Shown piece after piece: positions 31,102-40,133 of a stretch of DNA of 64,000 nucleotides. The number at the start of each line of letters is the position of its first letter. The stretch's first letter is position 1. The notes under the pieces were generated by a model. That model did not search any database and was not told the origin of the DNA. It was given only the letters and a program-made list of their open reading frames with translations. The stretch spans positions 15,962 to 79,961 of the forward strand of contig JAZQQG010000025.1 of the NCBI GenBank assembly GCA_045628945.1, written 5' to 3'. The position numbers and the translations under genes were made by a program. Origin of the DNA: RGIG4034 sp045628945. GTDB taxonomy: Bacteria; Bacillota; Clostridia; Lachnospirales; Lachnospiraceae.

Positions 31102-33660
31102 TTACTTCCTTACATAAGTCACATACACCGCATTCTCGGCCTCCAGCCACTCCTGGGTGTCTGTCATGGACTTCTTATAGATACTTCCTTTCACAGGATC
31201 CAGCATTGCAAATTGCGTCGTGTTATACCCAATCAAAAGATAACTCTCGCCGGACTCGGTCATGGTAAGCACCGGAATATCCTGATTCAGATAATACTGA
31301 AGCGTCGTAACATCACATCCGCTTAAAATAAGAATACGACAGTCCGGCAGGTTCTCTCGCAGAATCTGAAGTGCCGTCTGCCCACTCTCCAGAAGGTACT
31401 GACTGTTACGAATCACCCCTTCCAGCGTCAGGATATCATCCAAACAGATGGCAAGACCGCTGCGGTTCTCATCTTCTTTTTCTTCCTGAATCGCCATAAT
31501 CTGGTTGATGGAGCTGATTCCTCCCTTGCGCCAGATATAGTTGCCGTTACGGTCCGTTACGACTCCGTTTCCGTTCTGTGCAAGTGTTACCGCCAGGGAT
31601 TCTCTCGTTCGAATGCCGCTTAATCCACGCAAACCGTAGATATAGTAGCGGTCCGGCTTCATAAGCGTATCGTAGAGACGAACGGTATGATTGCCTTCCA
31701 TAATGGCAAAACGAGAATTCCGAATGCGGATCTCCTTTTCGCGAATCGCAGAGTTCAGATTCAGCTGCGCCACCTTCTCAAAGGAAGCCGTGACCGGGTA
31801 GGTAACCGAGTTCAGTCCCGCAACCGCATCACTCTTATTGAGAATTGCGTCCGAATCGGTATCCACGAAAATGCCCTTGGCGTTCTTTTTTACGCGGGTC
31901 ATTACGAGCTGATTATCGATAATTTCGCCACCGCTTACATAGATTCCGTCCTTGGCATAGGTTTTCAGTACTTCACCGTACTCATCCTCGATGACCACCT
32001 CATACATCGGGAAAATGGTTCGACCGGAGGATTGTACCTGAACCTCCTCCTGTCGGGCAATTCCATAGATGATATCCGCACCCATGAAGCCTAAGGGCAT
32101 CACATAGCACCCTTCCGGTGCCACGATGGTCGAATCGTATCCCGTGTCAAAATGCAAAAGCTTCATACTAAGTGACGAGTATTCATCCTCGCCCTCCTGA
32201 ATCAACACCAGATTGCCATCCCGGGACACCTCGTACATGTGGTCGGTCAAATTGTCCGCTACCACCTTGGATTTGCGCGTATCCAGATGAATACAGGTAA
32301 TCGAATTGTTGAGCATGAGATAGAGGTAATTGTCCTTGGAGATATAGCATAGCGTATTCAGTTCTTCTTTTAGCACCTCGAAGGACCCATCGTAGGGAAC
32401 CCAGAAAAGCTCCTCCGACAGATTGTAACCGTCGTCATAGTAATACAATGACAGTCCGGTACGGCCGCAGTGATCGCCGCAATCCATATATCCATAGACC
32501 AGGTAAAAGACATTGCCCATCTCGTCAACGCTAATAATCTTCGTATCATAGAGATCCTCACGAATACTCAAATTCCGGTCGGAACCCCCACGAAGCGAGT
32601 CCGCGGTATAAGAGCTGTAGAGCTCCGTAATGGTATTCTTCGAAACATTGAGTGCAAAAAGACGACCTCCCACGCTGAAAGCTAACTGCTTGCCTCCCGA
32701 GCATTCCATCCACTCCGGCGTTTCCTTCTGGATGCCGAACGCAATGGTCTGGCTGGTGTAGACATTCTGCTTTTCCTCGAAGACCTGCGACATGGTTCGG
32801 TCATAATCCAACAGATACATACGACTCTTCGTATAGCGGACACGATAATATTCCTGCACGCGATAGAGACGCTCCTCGTCTCCCCCATCCCCGGTCAAAA
32901 GATAATCCAGACGAATCGTTGCCGTCTCGCGATTCAATTCGCGAAGCGTGATAATCGGCTCCGTAGTCGATTTCACGGAGAAGCCGTTCCAGGTCACCTG
33001 CTTAAAGCTGGAATGAATATTGACGTTTCCGAAGCTTGAATTGTCCCCGGAGCTGTTGCTCTCTAAGTAGGTACGAATATTCGTAGCTTCATCGGGAGAA
33101 AAAGTCGCATCATGAATGTAGCGGGCAAAGGCAAGCTTCTCGGCCACATGACAGTCCTCCGACTGCACCAGCCGCGTATAATAATGTACCTGCTGCTCAT
33201 TGCCGGTAGTCAGAATAATATCCAGAACGTAGTCCTCTCCGGCCATCAACAGATCCTTCAGCGTAAATGTGAAATCGAATTCACGGCTGCCGTTGTCATA
33301 CTCCGGCACCTCCGTGGCTTCCAACAGACGGCTTCCGTCCACACTCGTAACGCGGTACTGTACCTTCCGAACGGCGGAACCGTTCTTATCGACCGAAACG
33401 GAGACCTTACGGTCCGCCATCAGCGGTGTCAGACTGTCGCGAAGGGTCGAATAGTCCATCTCCTCCACGTATCCGGGCAGACTGCCGAGACGATACTCAT
33501 CGAAGAGCACACTAACCAGAGGAAGGTTGCCTTCCTCCAGACTCTTGGTAAGATCCATATTGTCTTTGTTGAACAGGCGCCCAAACAGAAATAAAGACGC
33601 CACGAACACCAGAATAAAAGACAGGATCTCTGCAGTTGTCAGAATAATCTTTTTCTTCAT
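31102..33660 (-). CDS. Large exported protein with C39-peptidase-like C-terminus
   Basis: 852 residues. One N-terminal membrane helix (AEILSFILVFVASLFLFG) anchors a long extracytoplasmic part. The middle (about 330-640) has regularly spaced beta-strand blocks such as LAFSVGGRLFALNVSKN and VFYLVYGYMDCGDHCG, compatible with a beta-propeller. The C-terminus (ICLDDILTLEGVIRN, YYLNQDIPVLTMTESGES, YLLIGYNTTQFAMLDPVKG) resembles a C39 cysteine-peptidase fold, but the usual catalytic Cys context and His before the VGY strand are not evident, so it may be inactive. Its start overlaps the methyltransferase stop by 4 nt (ATGA). Function unknown. Confidence 0.7.
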   Translation of the reverse strand: MKKKIILTTAEILSFILVFVASLFLFGRLFNKDNMDLTKSLEEGNLPLVSVLFDEYRLGSLPGYVEEMDYSTLRDSLTPLMADRKVSVSVDKNGSAVRKVQYRVTSVDGSRLLEATEVPEYDNGSREFDFTFTLKDLLMAGEDYVLDIILTTGNEQQVHYYTRLVQSEDCHVAEKLAFARYIHDATFSPDEATNIRTYLESNSSGDNSSFGNVNIHSSFKQVTWNGFSVKSTTEPIITLRELNRETATIRLDYLLTGDGGDEERLYRVQEYYRVRYTKSRMYLLDYDRTMSQVFEEKQNVYTSQTIAFGIQKETPEWMECSGGKQLAFSVGGRLFALNVSKNTITELYSSYTADSLRGGSDRNLSIREDLYDTKIISVDEMGNVFYLVYGYMDCGDHCGRTGLSLYYYDDGYNLSEELFWVPYDGSFEVLKEELNTLCYISKDNYLYLMLNNSITCIHLDTRKSKVVADNLTDHMYEVSRDGNLVLIQEGEDEYSSLSMKLLHFDTGYDSTIVAPEGCYVMPLGFMGADIIYGIARQEEVQVQSSGRTIFPMYEVVIEDEYGEVLKTYAKDGIYVSGGEIIDNQLVMTRVKKNAKGIFVDTDSDAILNKSDAVAGLNSVTYPVTASFEKVAQLNLNSAIREKEIRIRNSRFAIMEGNHTVRLYDTLMKPDRYYIYGLRGLSGIRTRESLAVTLAQNGNGVVTDRNGNYIWRKGGISSINQIMAIQEEKEDENRSGLAICLDDILTLEGVIRNSQYLLESGQTALQILRENLPDCRILILSGCDVTTLQYYLNQDIPVLTMTESGESYLLIGYNTTQFAMLDPVKGSIYKKSMTDTQEWLEAENAVYVTYVRK

Positions 33661-34835
33661 TCCGTCTCCAATAATTTTTCTAGGGTCTGACTTACGCCCA
33701 AAAATTCCGTAAGCAGATCGTCACGCTTCGTCGCTGCGTTCGGACGCATGGTCTTCCCACGTTTTACCGCACGAATCATCAGATTCTTCGGCGTATGCTC
33801 CATATCGATAAACTCCAGAATCTGCGTGCTGTAGCCGTGTTTCTCCAATAGATTGGCACGAATCGCATCCGTCGCAATGGCGCTGAAACGCTCCTTTAAG
33901 ATTCCATATTTCAAAATCGGCTGCAGGGTCTCGCAACACATCTGTGCATTCAATTCATGCTGACAGCAGGGCACCGACAGAATAACGTCCGCGTCCCAGA
34001 TGACCGCCTTGTAGAGCGCATGATCCGTTGCGATATCGCATGCGTGCAGAGTCACAACCATATCCACATGGTCCACGCCCTCATACGAACCGATATCTCC
34101 CTTCAAAAAGTGCAAACCGTCATAGCCATAGTTCTCCGCCAGGCGGTTACAATGATCGATTACATCCTCCTTAAGATCCAAGCCGATCATATTGAGTTCA
34201 CGGCCTAACTTCTCATGAAGATAATAGTAGATTGCAAAGGTTAAGTAGCTCTTACCGCAACCGAAATCAATGATGGTAAGCTCCCCCTCCGGTTTTAAGT
34301 CCTTTACGATATCACGCACATATTCTAGGAAACGATTTATCTGGCGAAACTTATCGTACCGGGCATTGATGAGCTTACCGTCCTTACTCTGAACGCCCAA
34401 ATCCACCAGAAACGGCACCTTCTCCTCCGGGGCGATGATGTAGTTCTTTGCTTTGTTATGGGATGCGGGCGCAACAGCACGCTGCGCACTCTCCGCTTTT
34501 GTTTTCTTCATATAGGTCAGGGTTCCCTTGGCATTCCCAAGCACCGTAACCGTGCTCTTCGTTGTCTCTGCCTGCAGCTGTTGCAGTCGATGGGGCAGGT
34601 ACGCAAGCAGACGCTCCGGCAACTGTGCGGCCTCCACATTCGTATGCAGCACCTTCTGACCTACGGTCTCCGAAATCTGATAGCGTGTCGCTCCCTGAAT
34701 CAGAACAGGACGCACCGACACCTTGCTCAGTGTCTTCTCGTCCTTCGCCTGCTTCGAAAGCGTCATCGAAACAATTCCCTCTTCTGCAAGCTTATGCAAT
34801 TCCTCTGCCAGACGTTCTAACGTAATTGCTGCCAT
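33657..34835 (-). CDS. SAM-dependent methyltransferase (Methyltransf_32 type)
   Basis: 392 residues. Residues about 1-130 form an N-terminal substrate domain; residues about 155-375 are a class I methyltransferase with SAM motif I LTIIDFGCGKSYLTFAIYYYL (core DFGCGKSYLTFA), acidic loop MIGLDLKEDVI and MVVTLHACDIATDHAL followed by LSVPCCQHELN. The HACD..TD and PCCQHE motifs belong to the Methyltransf_32 family, thought to act on RNA or proteins. Translationally coupled to the exported 852-residue protein by an ATGA overlap, though a joint role is not obvious. Confidence 0.8.
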   Translation of the reverse strand: MAAITLERLAEELHKLAEEGIVSMTLSKQAKDEKTLSKVSVRPVLIQGATRYQISETVGQKVLHTNVEAAQLPERLLAYLPHRLQQLQAETTKSTVTVLGNAKGTLTYMKKTKAESAQRAVAPASHNKAKNYIIAPEEKVPFLVDLGVQSKDGKLINARYDKFRQINRFLEYVRDIVKDLKPEGELTIIDFGCGKSYLTFAIYYYLHEKLGRELNMIGLDLKEDVIDHCNRLAENYGYDGLHFLKGDIGSYEGVDHVDMVVTLHACDIATDHALYKAVIWDADVILSVPCCQHELNAQMCCETLQPILKYGILKERFSAIATDAIRANLLEKHGYSTQILEFIDMEHTPKNLMIRAVKRGKTMRPNAATKRDDLLTEFLGVSQTLEKLLETE

Positions 34836-34992
34836 GATGGACCTCCGTTTACGACCTTATCTTATTTATTATCCCATTTTCCGGCCGAGATTTCTATTCC
34901 TTTTTTCCTTAATATATGGTATTCTTGCTGTATTCGATGCGGGATTCCCTGCCCGCCAAGAAAAATGAGAATATTCAAAGGAGAAAAGAACA

Positions 34993-36978
34993 ATGTTTTG
35001 TAGCAAATGTGGTTACAAGATGGAAACCCCTTCCAAGTTCTGTCCGATCTGCGGTACCCCTACCGGATTAGACACGAACGCGGATGCTTCTGCACAGGCT
35101 CCCGCAGCAGAGCAGGCTCCCGTAGTCGAGCAGGCTGCCGCAGCTGAGCAGGCCCCTGTAGCTGAACAGACTCCCGTAGCTGAACAGGCTCCTGCCATGG
35201 ATGCTCCTGTCTTCGCACAGGCTCCCGCGGCAAACGGCCAGCCCATGATGGCAGGCGCAATGGGCGCACCTATGATGGCTGCACCGAAGGTTAAGAAGCC
35301 TCTTCCGAAGTGGCTCATCCCCGCAATCGCAGGTGGTGTTGCATTAATCGGAATCATTATTGCGGTCATCTTTATCGTCGTAAATCAGCCGAAAAAAGTA
35401 AACCTGACGAAGTACATTTTGGCGAGATATACCGGCTTTAACGGAAACGGTGAGGCGCGTTTCGAGCTTGACTATGACAAGCTGACCGCCGACGGATATA
35501 TTCCCTCTATGGACAAATTGTCGTTAGGCGATGTAAAGACGTACATCAACCTCGAGGCAGCGTATACAGCCGTTGAACTCACTCCCGATAAGTCCTCCGG
35601 CTTAAGCAACGGAGATGAGATTGTCGTTACCATTACCTATAACAACAAACTTGCAAAGAAAAATAAGCAGAAATTCACCGGAAAGACAGCAAAGTTCACG
35701 GTTGAGGGCTTAAGTGACATCGCTATTGTTGATCCTTTTGATGGCTTAACGGTTACCTTTAGCGGTATCAACGGATCCGGTTATCTCTCCTATGATTACG
35801 ATTATCGTCTGTCTGAGTTAGGCTACTACAGCTTCTACTATGACAAATATTCGGAGCTGTCCAACGGAGATACAGTTACCTTTACCGTTGATTACAATGA
35901 GGACTATGTGACCAAGTCCTATGGACGTGCATATTCCACTACGACCAAAACCTTCACAGTAAGCGGTCTGACAAGCTATATGGATAGCTTAAGCGATCTG
36001 TCCGATTCCGATCTCACGGCTCTCACCACGACTGCTAAGGATTATCTCCTTCAGTATATCTCCGAGAACTACGATAGCTGCAATACCGTAAGCGATCTGA
36101 AAGAGCTTGGTACGGTGAGCTTCCGTAACAATGACCCGACCAGCTGGAGCACTCAGCAGTATACTTATTTCTTCTACAGCGGTATGGTTAGCTGCTCCAA
36201 CAATGACTTCGTACCTACACTGGTGTTCTATCCGGTATGCATCTCCAATATCGAGTTAGGAGAGGGTACGATTCAGGCTTATACCGAGCCTTACATTCAG
36301 GATTCCTGCTACATTCCCGGAACCTGGGCCTATACGAAGGGTTGTATCGATCTCTACCAGTTCCTTCGTTCCTACTGCACCAATGATTCTTATACCATTA
36401 CCTGCACCGGACTTATGGCACAGATGATGAATCGTGATAAGGTTCTTTCCGCCAGCCAGTTTAGTGAGTCCTCCTTAGACCGTCTTGTGAATGATGCACT
36501 GTCGAATCTTCAGGCAAAAGACAATTCTGAGGACGCTTATGAATATACCGATATCACCTATGTCGGTAACTCTCTTGGTAACCGAATCGAGATGGAGGAC
36601 TGCTCCGTTTCCGACGAACACAAGATGTATCTCTACTTCACAGCAGTTGCATCCGATTCTGAGAATGCAAAGCCTCTCTACTTCTCGATTGAGTTGGAGG
36701 GTGTGAATATGCTTCCTGACGGAACACTCTACTACACCGAACTGAAGTTAAACGGTTGGACCAACTACTGGAGCTGGACTTCCGGTTACGGATATGAGAA
36801 TGTGGAAGAAATGTTCGCTCGTACCGTTGGGGAAGATCTTGATTGCTACAACTTCGAGTACAACAATGACTTGGTTCCTGAAACCTATCTGAATCCTTCT
36901 GTAGAGGATGAAACCGGCGACGAAGGTCTTGAGGAAGGTAGCGAAGAAGAACTCGACATTCCGATTGATTTTCAGTAA
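34993..36978 (+). CDS. Zinc-ribbon membrane protein with Ala/Pro/Glu/Gln repeat linker
   Basis: 661 residues with AAAGGAG before the ATG. Order: zinc ribbon MFCSKCGYKMETPSKFCPIC (residues 1-20, four Cys), a linker of about ten imperfect AEQAPV-type repeats (residues 35-75), a membrane helix WLIPAIAGGVALIGIIIAV near residue 110, and a long extracytoplasmic region with two Ig-like tandem units (LSNGDEIVVTITYN and LSNGDTVTFTVDYN) then an unknown Tyr-rich domain and acidic tail. A cytosolic zinc ribbon attached to an external domain is a common surface-protein plan in Firmicutes, but the function is unknown. Confidence 0.8.
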   Translation: MFCSKCGYKMETPSKFCPICGTPTGLDTNADASAQAPAAEQAPVVEQAAAAEQAPVAEQTPVAEQAPAMDAPVFAQAPAANGQPMMAGAMGAPMMAAPKVKKPLPKWLIPAIAGGVALIGIIIAVIFIVVNQPKKVNLTKYILARYTGFNGNGEARFELDYDKLTADGYIPSMDKLSLGDVKTYINLEAAYTAVELTPDKSSGLSNGDEIVVTITYNNKLAKKNKQKFTGKTAKFTVEGLSDIAIVDPFDGLTVTFSGINGSGYLSYDYDYRLSELGYYSFYYDKYSELSNGDTVTFTVDYNEDYVTKSYGRAYSTTTKTFTVSGLTSYMDSLSDLSDSDLTALTTTAKDYLLQYISENYDSCNTVSDLKELGTVSFRNNDPTSWSTQQYTYFFYSGMVSCSNNDFVPTLVFYPVCISNIELGEGTIQAYTEPYIQDSCYIPGTWAYTKGCIDLYQFLRSYCTNDSYTITCTGLMAQMMNRDKVLSASQFSESSLDRLVNDALSNLQAKDNSEDAYEYTDITYVGNSLGNRIEMEDCSVSDEHKMYLYFTAVASDSENAKPLYFSIELEGVNMLPDGTLYYTELKLNGWTNYWSWTSGYGYENVEEMFARTVGEDLDCYNFEYNNDLVPETYLNPSVEDETGDEGLEEGSEEELDIPIDFQ

Positions 36979-37013
36979 TCCCTAGTCTTTTCGAACCGAA
37001 ACAAATATGTTCA

Positions 37014-37062
37014 TAAAAAACCGCCACAACCCTTGTACATCTTGAGGTTGTGGCGTTTTTTT
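37014..37062. terminator. Bidirectional terminator
   Basis: CGCCACAACC (37022-37031) and GGTTGTGGCG (37046-37055) form a perfect 10-bp stem, with A6 before and T7 after, between convergent genes. Confidence 0.85.
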
Positions 37063-37085
37063 AACTGCGTCAATATTAAAAACTG

Positions 37086-38867
37086 CTATTGTCTCATGGC
37101 CGATTCAACTTCATATAGCCAGATGGTGCGATAACTTGTCTCCGTATCGAAGACGCCCATCAGATGAAGTCCGGTCTCCTCGGCATTCCGTATTTCCGTA
37201 GCCGAAAGAATGTACTGACAATTCAGTTCTGCCAAGGCTTCCGTGTTAAGATTCAAGGATTCGATTGGCGGAATGTTCTTTTTGCCGAGATTCCAATCCA
37301 TCCCCAATTCTGAACTGAATACATACACACGGCTTCCCCAGTTATCATAGTAACTCCTCATCGTGTCGCTCTTATCCAGTTCCTTTTCAATGACCTTTCG
37401 GAATTGGTATTTATATTGCAAGTCATAATTATTGACATATGCATCTATCGTATAGAACCCATTTTCACTTGCTACAGCAGGCGCCATTCCTACAGATGCC
37501 ACACGATACGTATTCTGAGGCTTGCCGATGGCCTCTCTGACCTGTTTCATCACATCATAGTCGTAATACTGATTGAACGTAAGTGTGCCGGTCTCCTTTC
37601 CAACAACTCGATAAAGGTTCGCACGATATTGGTCATTCTTGCCGAACAGGTAGATTCCCATGAACAGAAAAACAACAAGTTCTCCCATCGGAATCAGATA
37701 GAGAAGACGCTTGTTCCACTCATACTTCTTAACGAGATAGCGTAGAATGGTAAAAATCAACACTCCACAGATTACCAGTTCAACATACCAGAGTGCCGGA
37801 TATACCCAATACACGCGGTCAAGCTGAACGCTCTCGAATACCCCCATGTATTTCCGCACAACATGTCCACCTTCTGTATTGTAGAAGGCAGCAAATACCG
37901 CAATCACCAATCCGGAGCCCCACAGAATACTGCCCCAGATCCACATGCGTCTCAATTCTTCCACAAAACTCGTCTTGTTTTTTACCTTCATCCAGATTCC
38001 GATTCCCACTAACAGAACGAAGGATCCTGCCATAATGTAGGTGTGATAACTGGCCGCATGGAACTGACCATATTTGAACAATTCCACAAACGAGGATTTG
38101 AAATCCGCATAACTATACTGTCGTAACGGATCATTTCGGTGTGACGTAACACCGGAAAAAAGTATATTATAGAAGGTGTCTTTATAGACAAGGATGTAAA
38201 GAAGCAGTAATTCTACCAACCCCCAAAGAAGAAGTTTTACCTTCTCTTTTCTTCGGATGCGTATTCCCAGTATCCAGCAGAGTACCACTCCCAGAACAAT
38301 GTATCCACTCCAGACGGGAGACGAGGACAACGCATACATGCCAATCAGAAAATAGGACAATCGGATTCGCCTATGCTCTCGCAAATTCCAGAACGCCCAC
38401 GCAATCAGCGGAAATCCCATCACCGACATTCCATACTGCGGATAGAACGGTAGCATAATGAATAACACTCCGCAGAGCATGCAGTACACAGGATACTGAT
38501 TTCGTAACAATTTCTGCGTAAAAAGATAGAATCCTGTGTATGCGGCGAACAGATCCATTGCCAGGATAAACAATACTCCGGGCAAGGATCCAAACCAGTA
38601 TATCGGCCAAACCAATAAGAAACAGTCCGGCTGTATGGCTGCCAGATGTGTTCCGGCAAGTATTTCCTCCACTACAGTATGAAATCCCGTAAAAAAGTAC
38701 TTGCCACCAAGCCTCAATAATACAACTTCATCATCCAGAAAATCACCGATGATAAAGGAACTATCCCCCTGAAGAATGAGATAGGGCAAAAAGTAGAGGG
38801 CTACACATACCAGGCCAATGCAATAACATATTCTTTTTCGTCGAGAATTAAAATGAATACTTACCAT
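37086..38867 (-). CDS. Polytopic membrane protein (YfhO/DUF6044-like)
   Basis: 593 residues with about 11-12 membrane helices and a C-terminal extracytoplasmic part from about residue 420 (MKQVREAIGKPQNTYRVASV, YYDNWGSRVYVFSSELG). The first loop, FLPYLILQGDSSFIIGDFLDD, and the overall plan resemble the YfhO/DUF6044 proteins, which are GT-C glycosyltransferase-like and modify surface polymers. It is the last gene of the LytTR-controlled operon and overlaps the esterase stop by 7 nt. Glycosyl transfer to a secreted product is a guess. Confidence 0.7.
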   Translation of the reverse strand: MVSIHFNSRRKRICYCIGLVCVALYFLPYLILQGDSSFIIGDFLDDEVVLLRLGGKYFFTGFHTVVEEILAGTHLAAIQPDCFLLVWPIYWFGSLPGVLFILAMDLFAAYTGFYLFTQKLLRNQYPVYCMLCGVLFIMLPFYPQYGMSVMGFPLIAWAFWNLREHRRIRLSYFLIGMYALSSSPVWSGYIVLGVVLCWILGIRIRRKEKVKLLLWGLVELLLLYILVYKDTFYNILFSGVTSHRNDPLRQYSYADFKSSFVELFKYGQFHAASYHTYIMAGSFVLLVGIGIWMKVKNKTSFVEELRRMWIWGSILWGSGLVIAVFAAFYNTEGGHVVRKYMGVFESVQLDRVYWVYPALWYVELVICGVLIFTILRYLVKKYEWNKRLLYLIPMGELVVFLFMGIYLFGKNDQYRANLYRVVGKETGTLTFNQYYDYDVMKQVREAIGKPQNTYRVASVGMAPAVASENGFYTIDAYVNNYDLQYKYQFRKVIEKELDKSDTMRSYYDNWGSRVYVFSSELGMDWNLGKKNIPPIESLNLNTEALAELNCQYILSATEIRNAEETGLHLMGVFDTETSYRTIWLYEVESAMRQ

Positions 38868-40087
38868 CCCATCAGGTCCTCGATAAAGGCTGCCAACTTC
38901 TCTGCCACCTTGCTATGGGTCTTGGCGCTTGGATGCCAGTCAGCGGCAATTCCGTCCGCTGCAGACTGGTTGTCCAACTTAAGCGAAGCGACATTCGTAT
39001 CACCGGTCTCGTCCGTATATCTTCCCACAGCATCCTCAATGGCAGAATACAGATCCTGCCCCATGGTCCCCAGGACGCATACGATTTTCGCATTGGGGTT
39101 GCACTTACGTACCTGCTTCAGAAACTCTACGTATTCGGTGCAAAACTCCTCCACACGATCGGTCTGATTCTTCGTATAGCTTGCATCATTCGTTCCAAGA
39201 TTAATCACTACGACATCCACCGGACGTTCGAAGTTCCAATCCATGTCCTTGCCGTCCAAGCCCTTAAAAGAAGAATACGTCTTCGCAAGCTTCTCATACA
39301 TCGGCGGCATCAGCTGATCGGTCTTTTCCCCACCGCCGGAGTAGCCGGAGATAATTCCGTGTCCGCTGTAGCTTACGAGGGAATAATCCGCTCCCAAAAG
39401 TGCTGCAGTCTTATAAGCATACGCCTTCGTGGCATCCTCGGTTGAAGTCGAGAAATGATGCTCTTTTACCTCGTCGTCCACACCATATCCACAAGTGATG
39501 GAATCTCCGATGAACTCGATATAATGCGCATTGTTTTCGGTAGGGTAGATTCCGCCCACCGACTGCGTCGTAATCTTGCCAATGCCCATGGTAGAATTGC
39601 CGGCCTCCGAAAGCTTCAGAATCCGTACCTTATGCCATGCACAATCCTCACTGTCCACTACGGTAACGGTCGTCTCTATCTCTTCAACCTGGGCGTCAAT
39701 CACCAATTCCTCATCCACAAGAACCGCATATCTGGCGCGATTGTCCTTGCTTCCGCCAACCTTCAGGGCGGTCGAATCGCCGTAGATTACCACCTGTGCA
39801 CTTTTTCCGTAAAAAATGAATTCTGCACCGGACGCCGATAACGGAAACCACAGGTAATCTTCTCCCTGATAGGTTCTGCCAAGGGCTTTCACATGAGTCG
39901 CATCCGGCAAATCCTCGTGGGTCTCCACCTCGCCGGCAAGTGCCTCACCATTCTGGTAAGCAGTCATTGTCTTCTCAGATAACGGCTCCGGGGAATCTGA
40001 CTTTTTCTGGCTCTTTCTACTACACCCCGTCATAGCGATTACCATCGTTAAGATCATGAGAATACTAAGAAGTTTGCTTTTCTTCAT
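38861..40087 (-). CDS. SGNH/GDSL esterase lipoprotein with CE2-like two-domain layout
   Basis: 408 residues. Lipoprotein signal (LTMVIAMTGCSRK), a jelly-roll-like domain at about 60-180 (YLWFPLSASGAEFIFYGKSAQ in parts), then an SGNH hydrolase at about 190-405: block I YIEFIGDSITCGYG, Gly block SYSGHGIISGYSGGG, Asn block VVINLGTNDASY and C-terminal ADWHPSAKTHSKVAE with catalytic Asp-x-x-His equivalent. This two-domain plan is that of CE2 acetyl-xylan esterases. It would remove acetyl groups from surface or dietary glycans outside the cell. 46 nt downstream of the binding-protein gene, with GGAG before its ATG. Confidence 0.85.
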   Translation of the reverse strand: MKKSKLLSILMILTMVIAMTGCSRKSQKKSDSPEPLSEKTMTAYQNGEALAGEVETHEDLPDATHVKALGRTYQGEDYLWFPLSASGAEFIFYGKSAQVVIYGDSTALKVGGSKDNRARYAVLVDEELVIDAQVEEIETTVTVVDSEDCAWHKVRILKLSEAGNSTMGIGKITTQSVGGIYPTENNAHYIEFIGDSITCGYGVDDEVKEHHFSTSTEDATKAYAYKTAALLGADYSLVSYSGHGIISGYSGGGEKTDQLMPPMYEKLAKTYSSFKGLDGKDMDWNFERPVDVVVINLGTNDASYTKNQTDRVEEFCTEYVEFLKQVRKCNPNAKIVCVLGTMGQDLYSAIEDAVGRYTDETGDTNVASLKLDNQSAADGIAADWHPSAKTHSKVAEKLAAFIEDLMGW

Positions 40088-40133
40088 TTCGAAACTCTCC
40101 TTATTCCTTCATTGTTTATGTTCTTTCTCTATC

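Noticed and set aside
34562..35269. Opposite-strand ORFs at the Ala/Pro repeat region
   Set aside because: Arise from the repetitive GC-rich coding of the zinc-ribbon protein linker.
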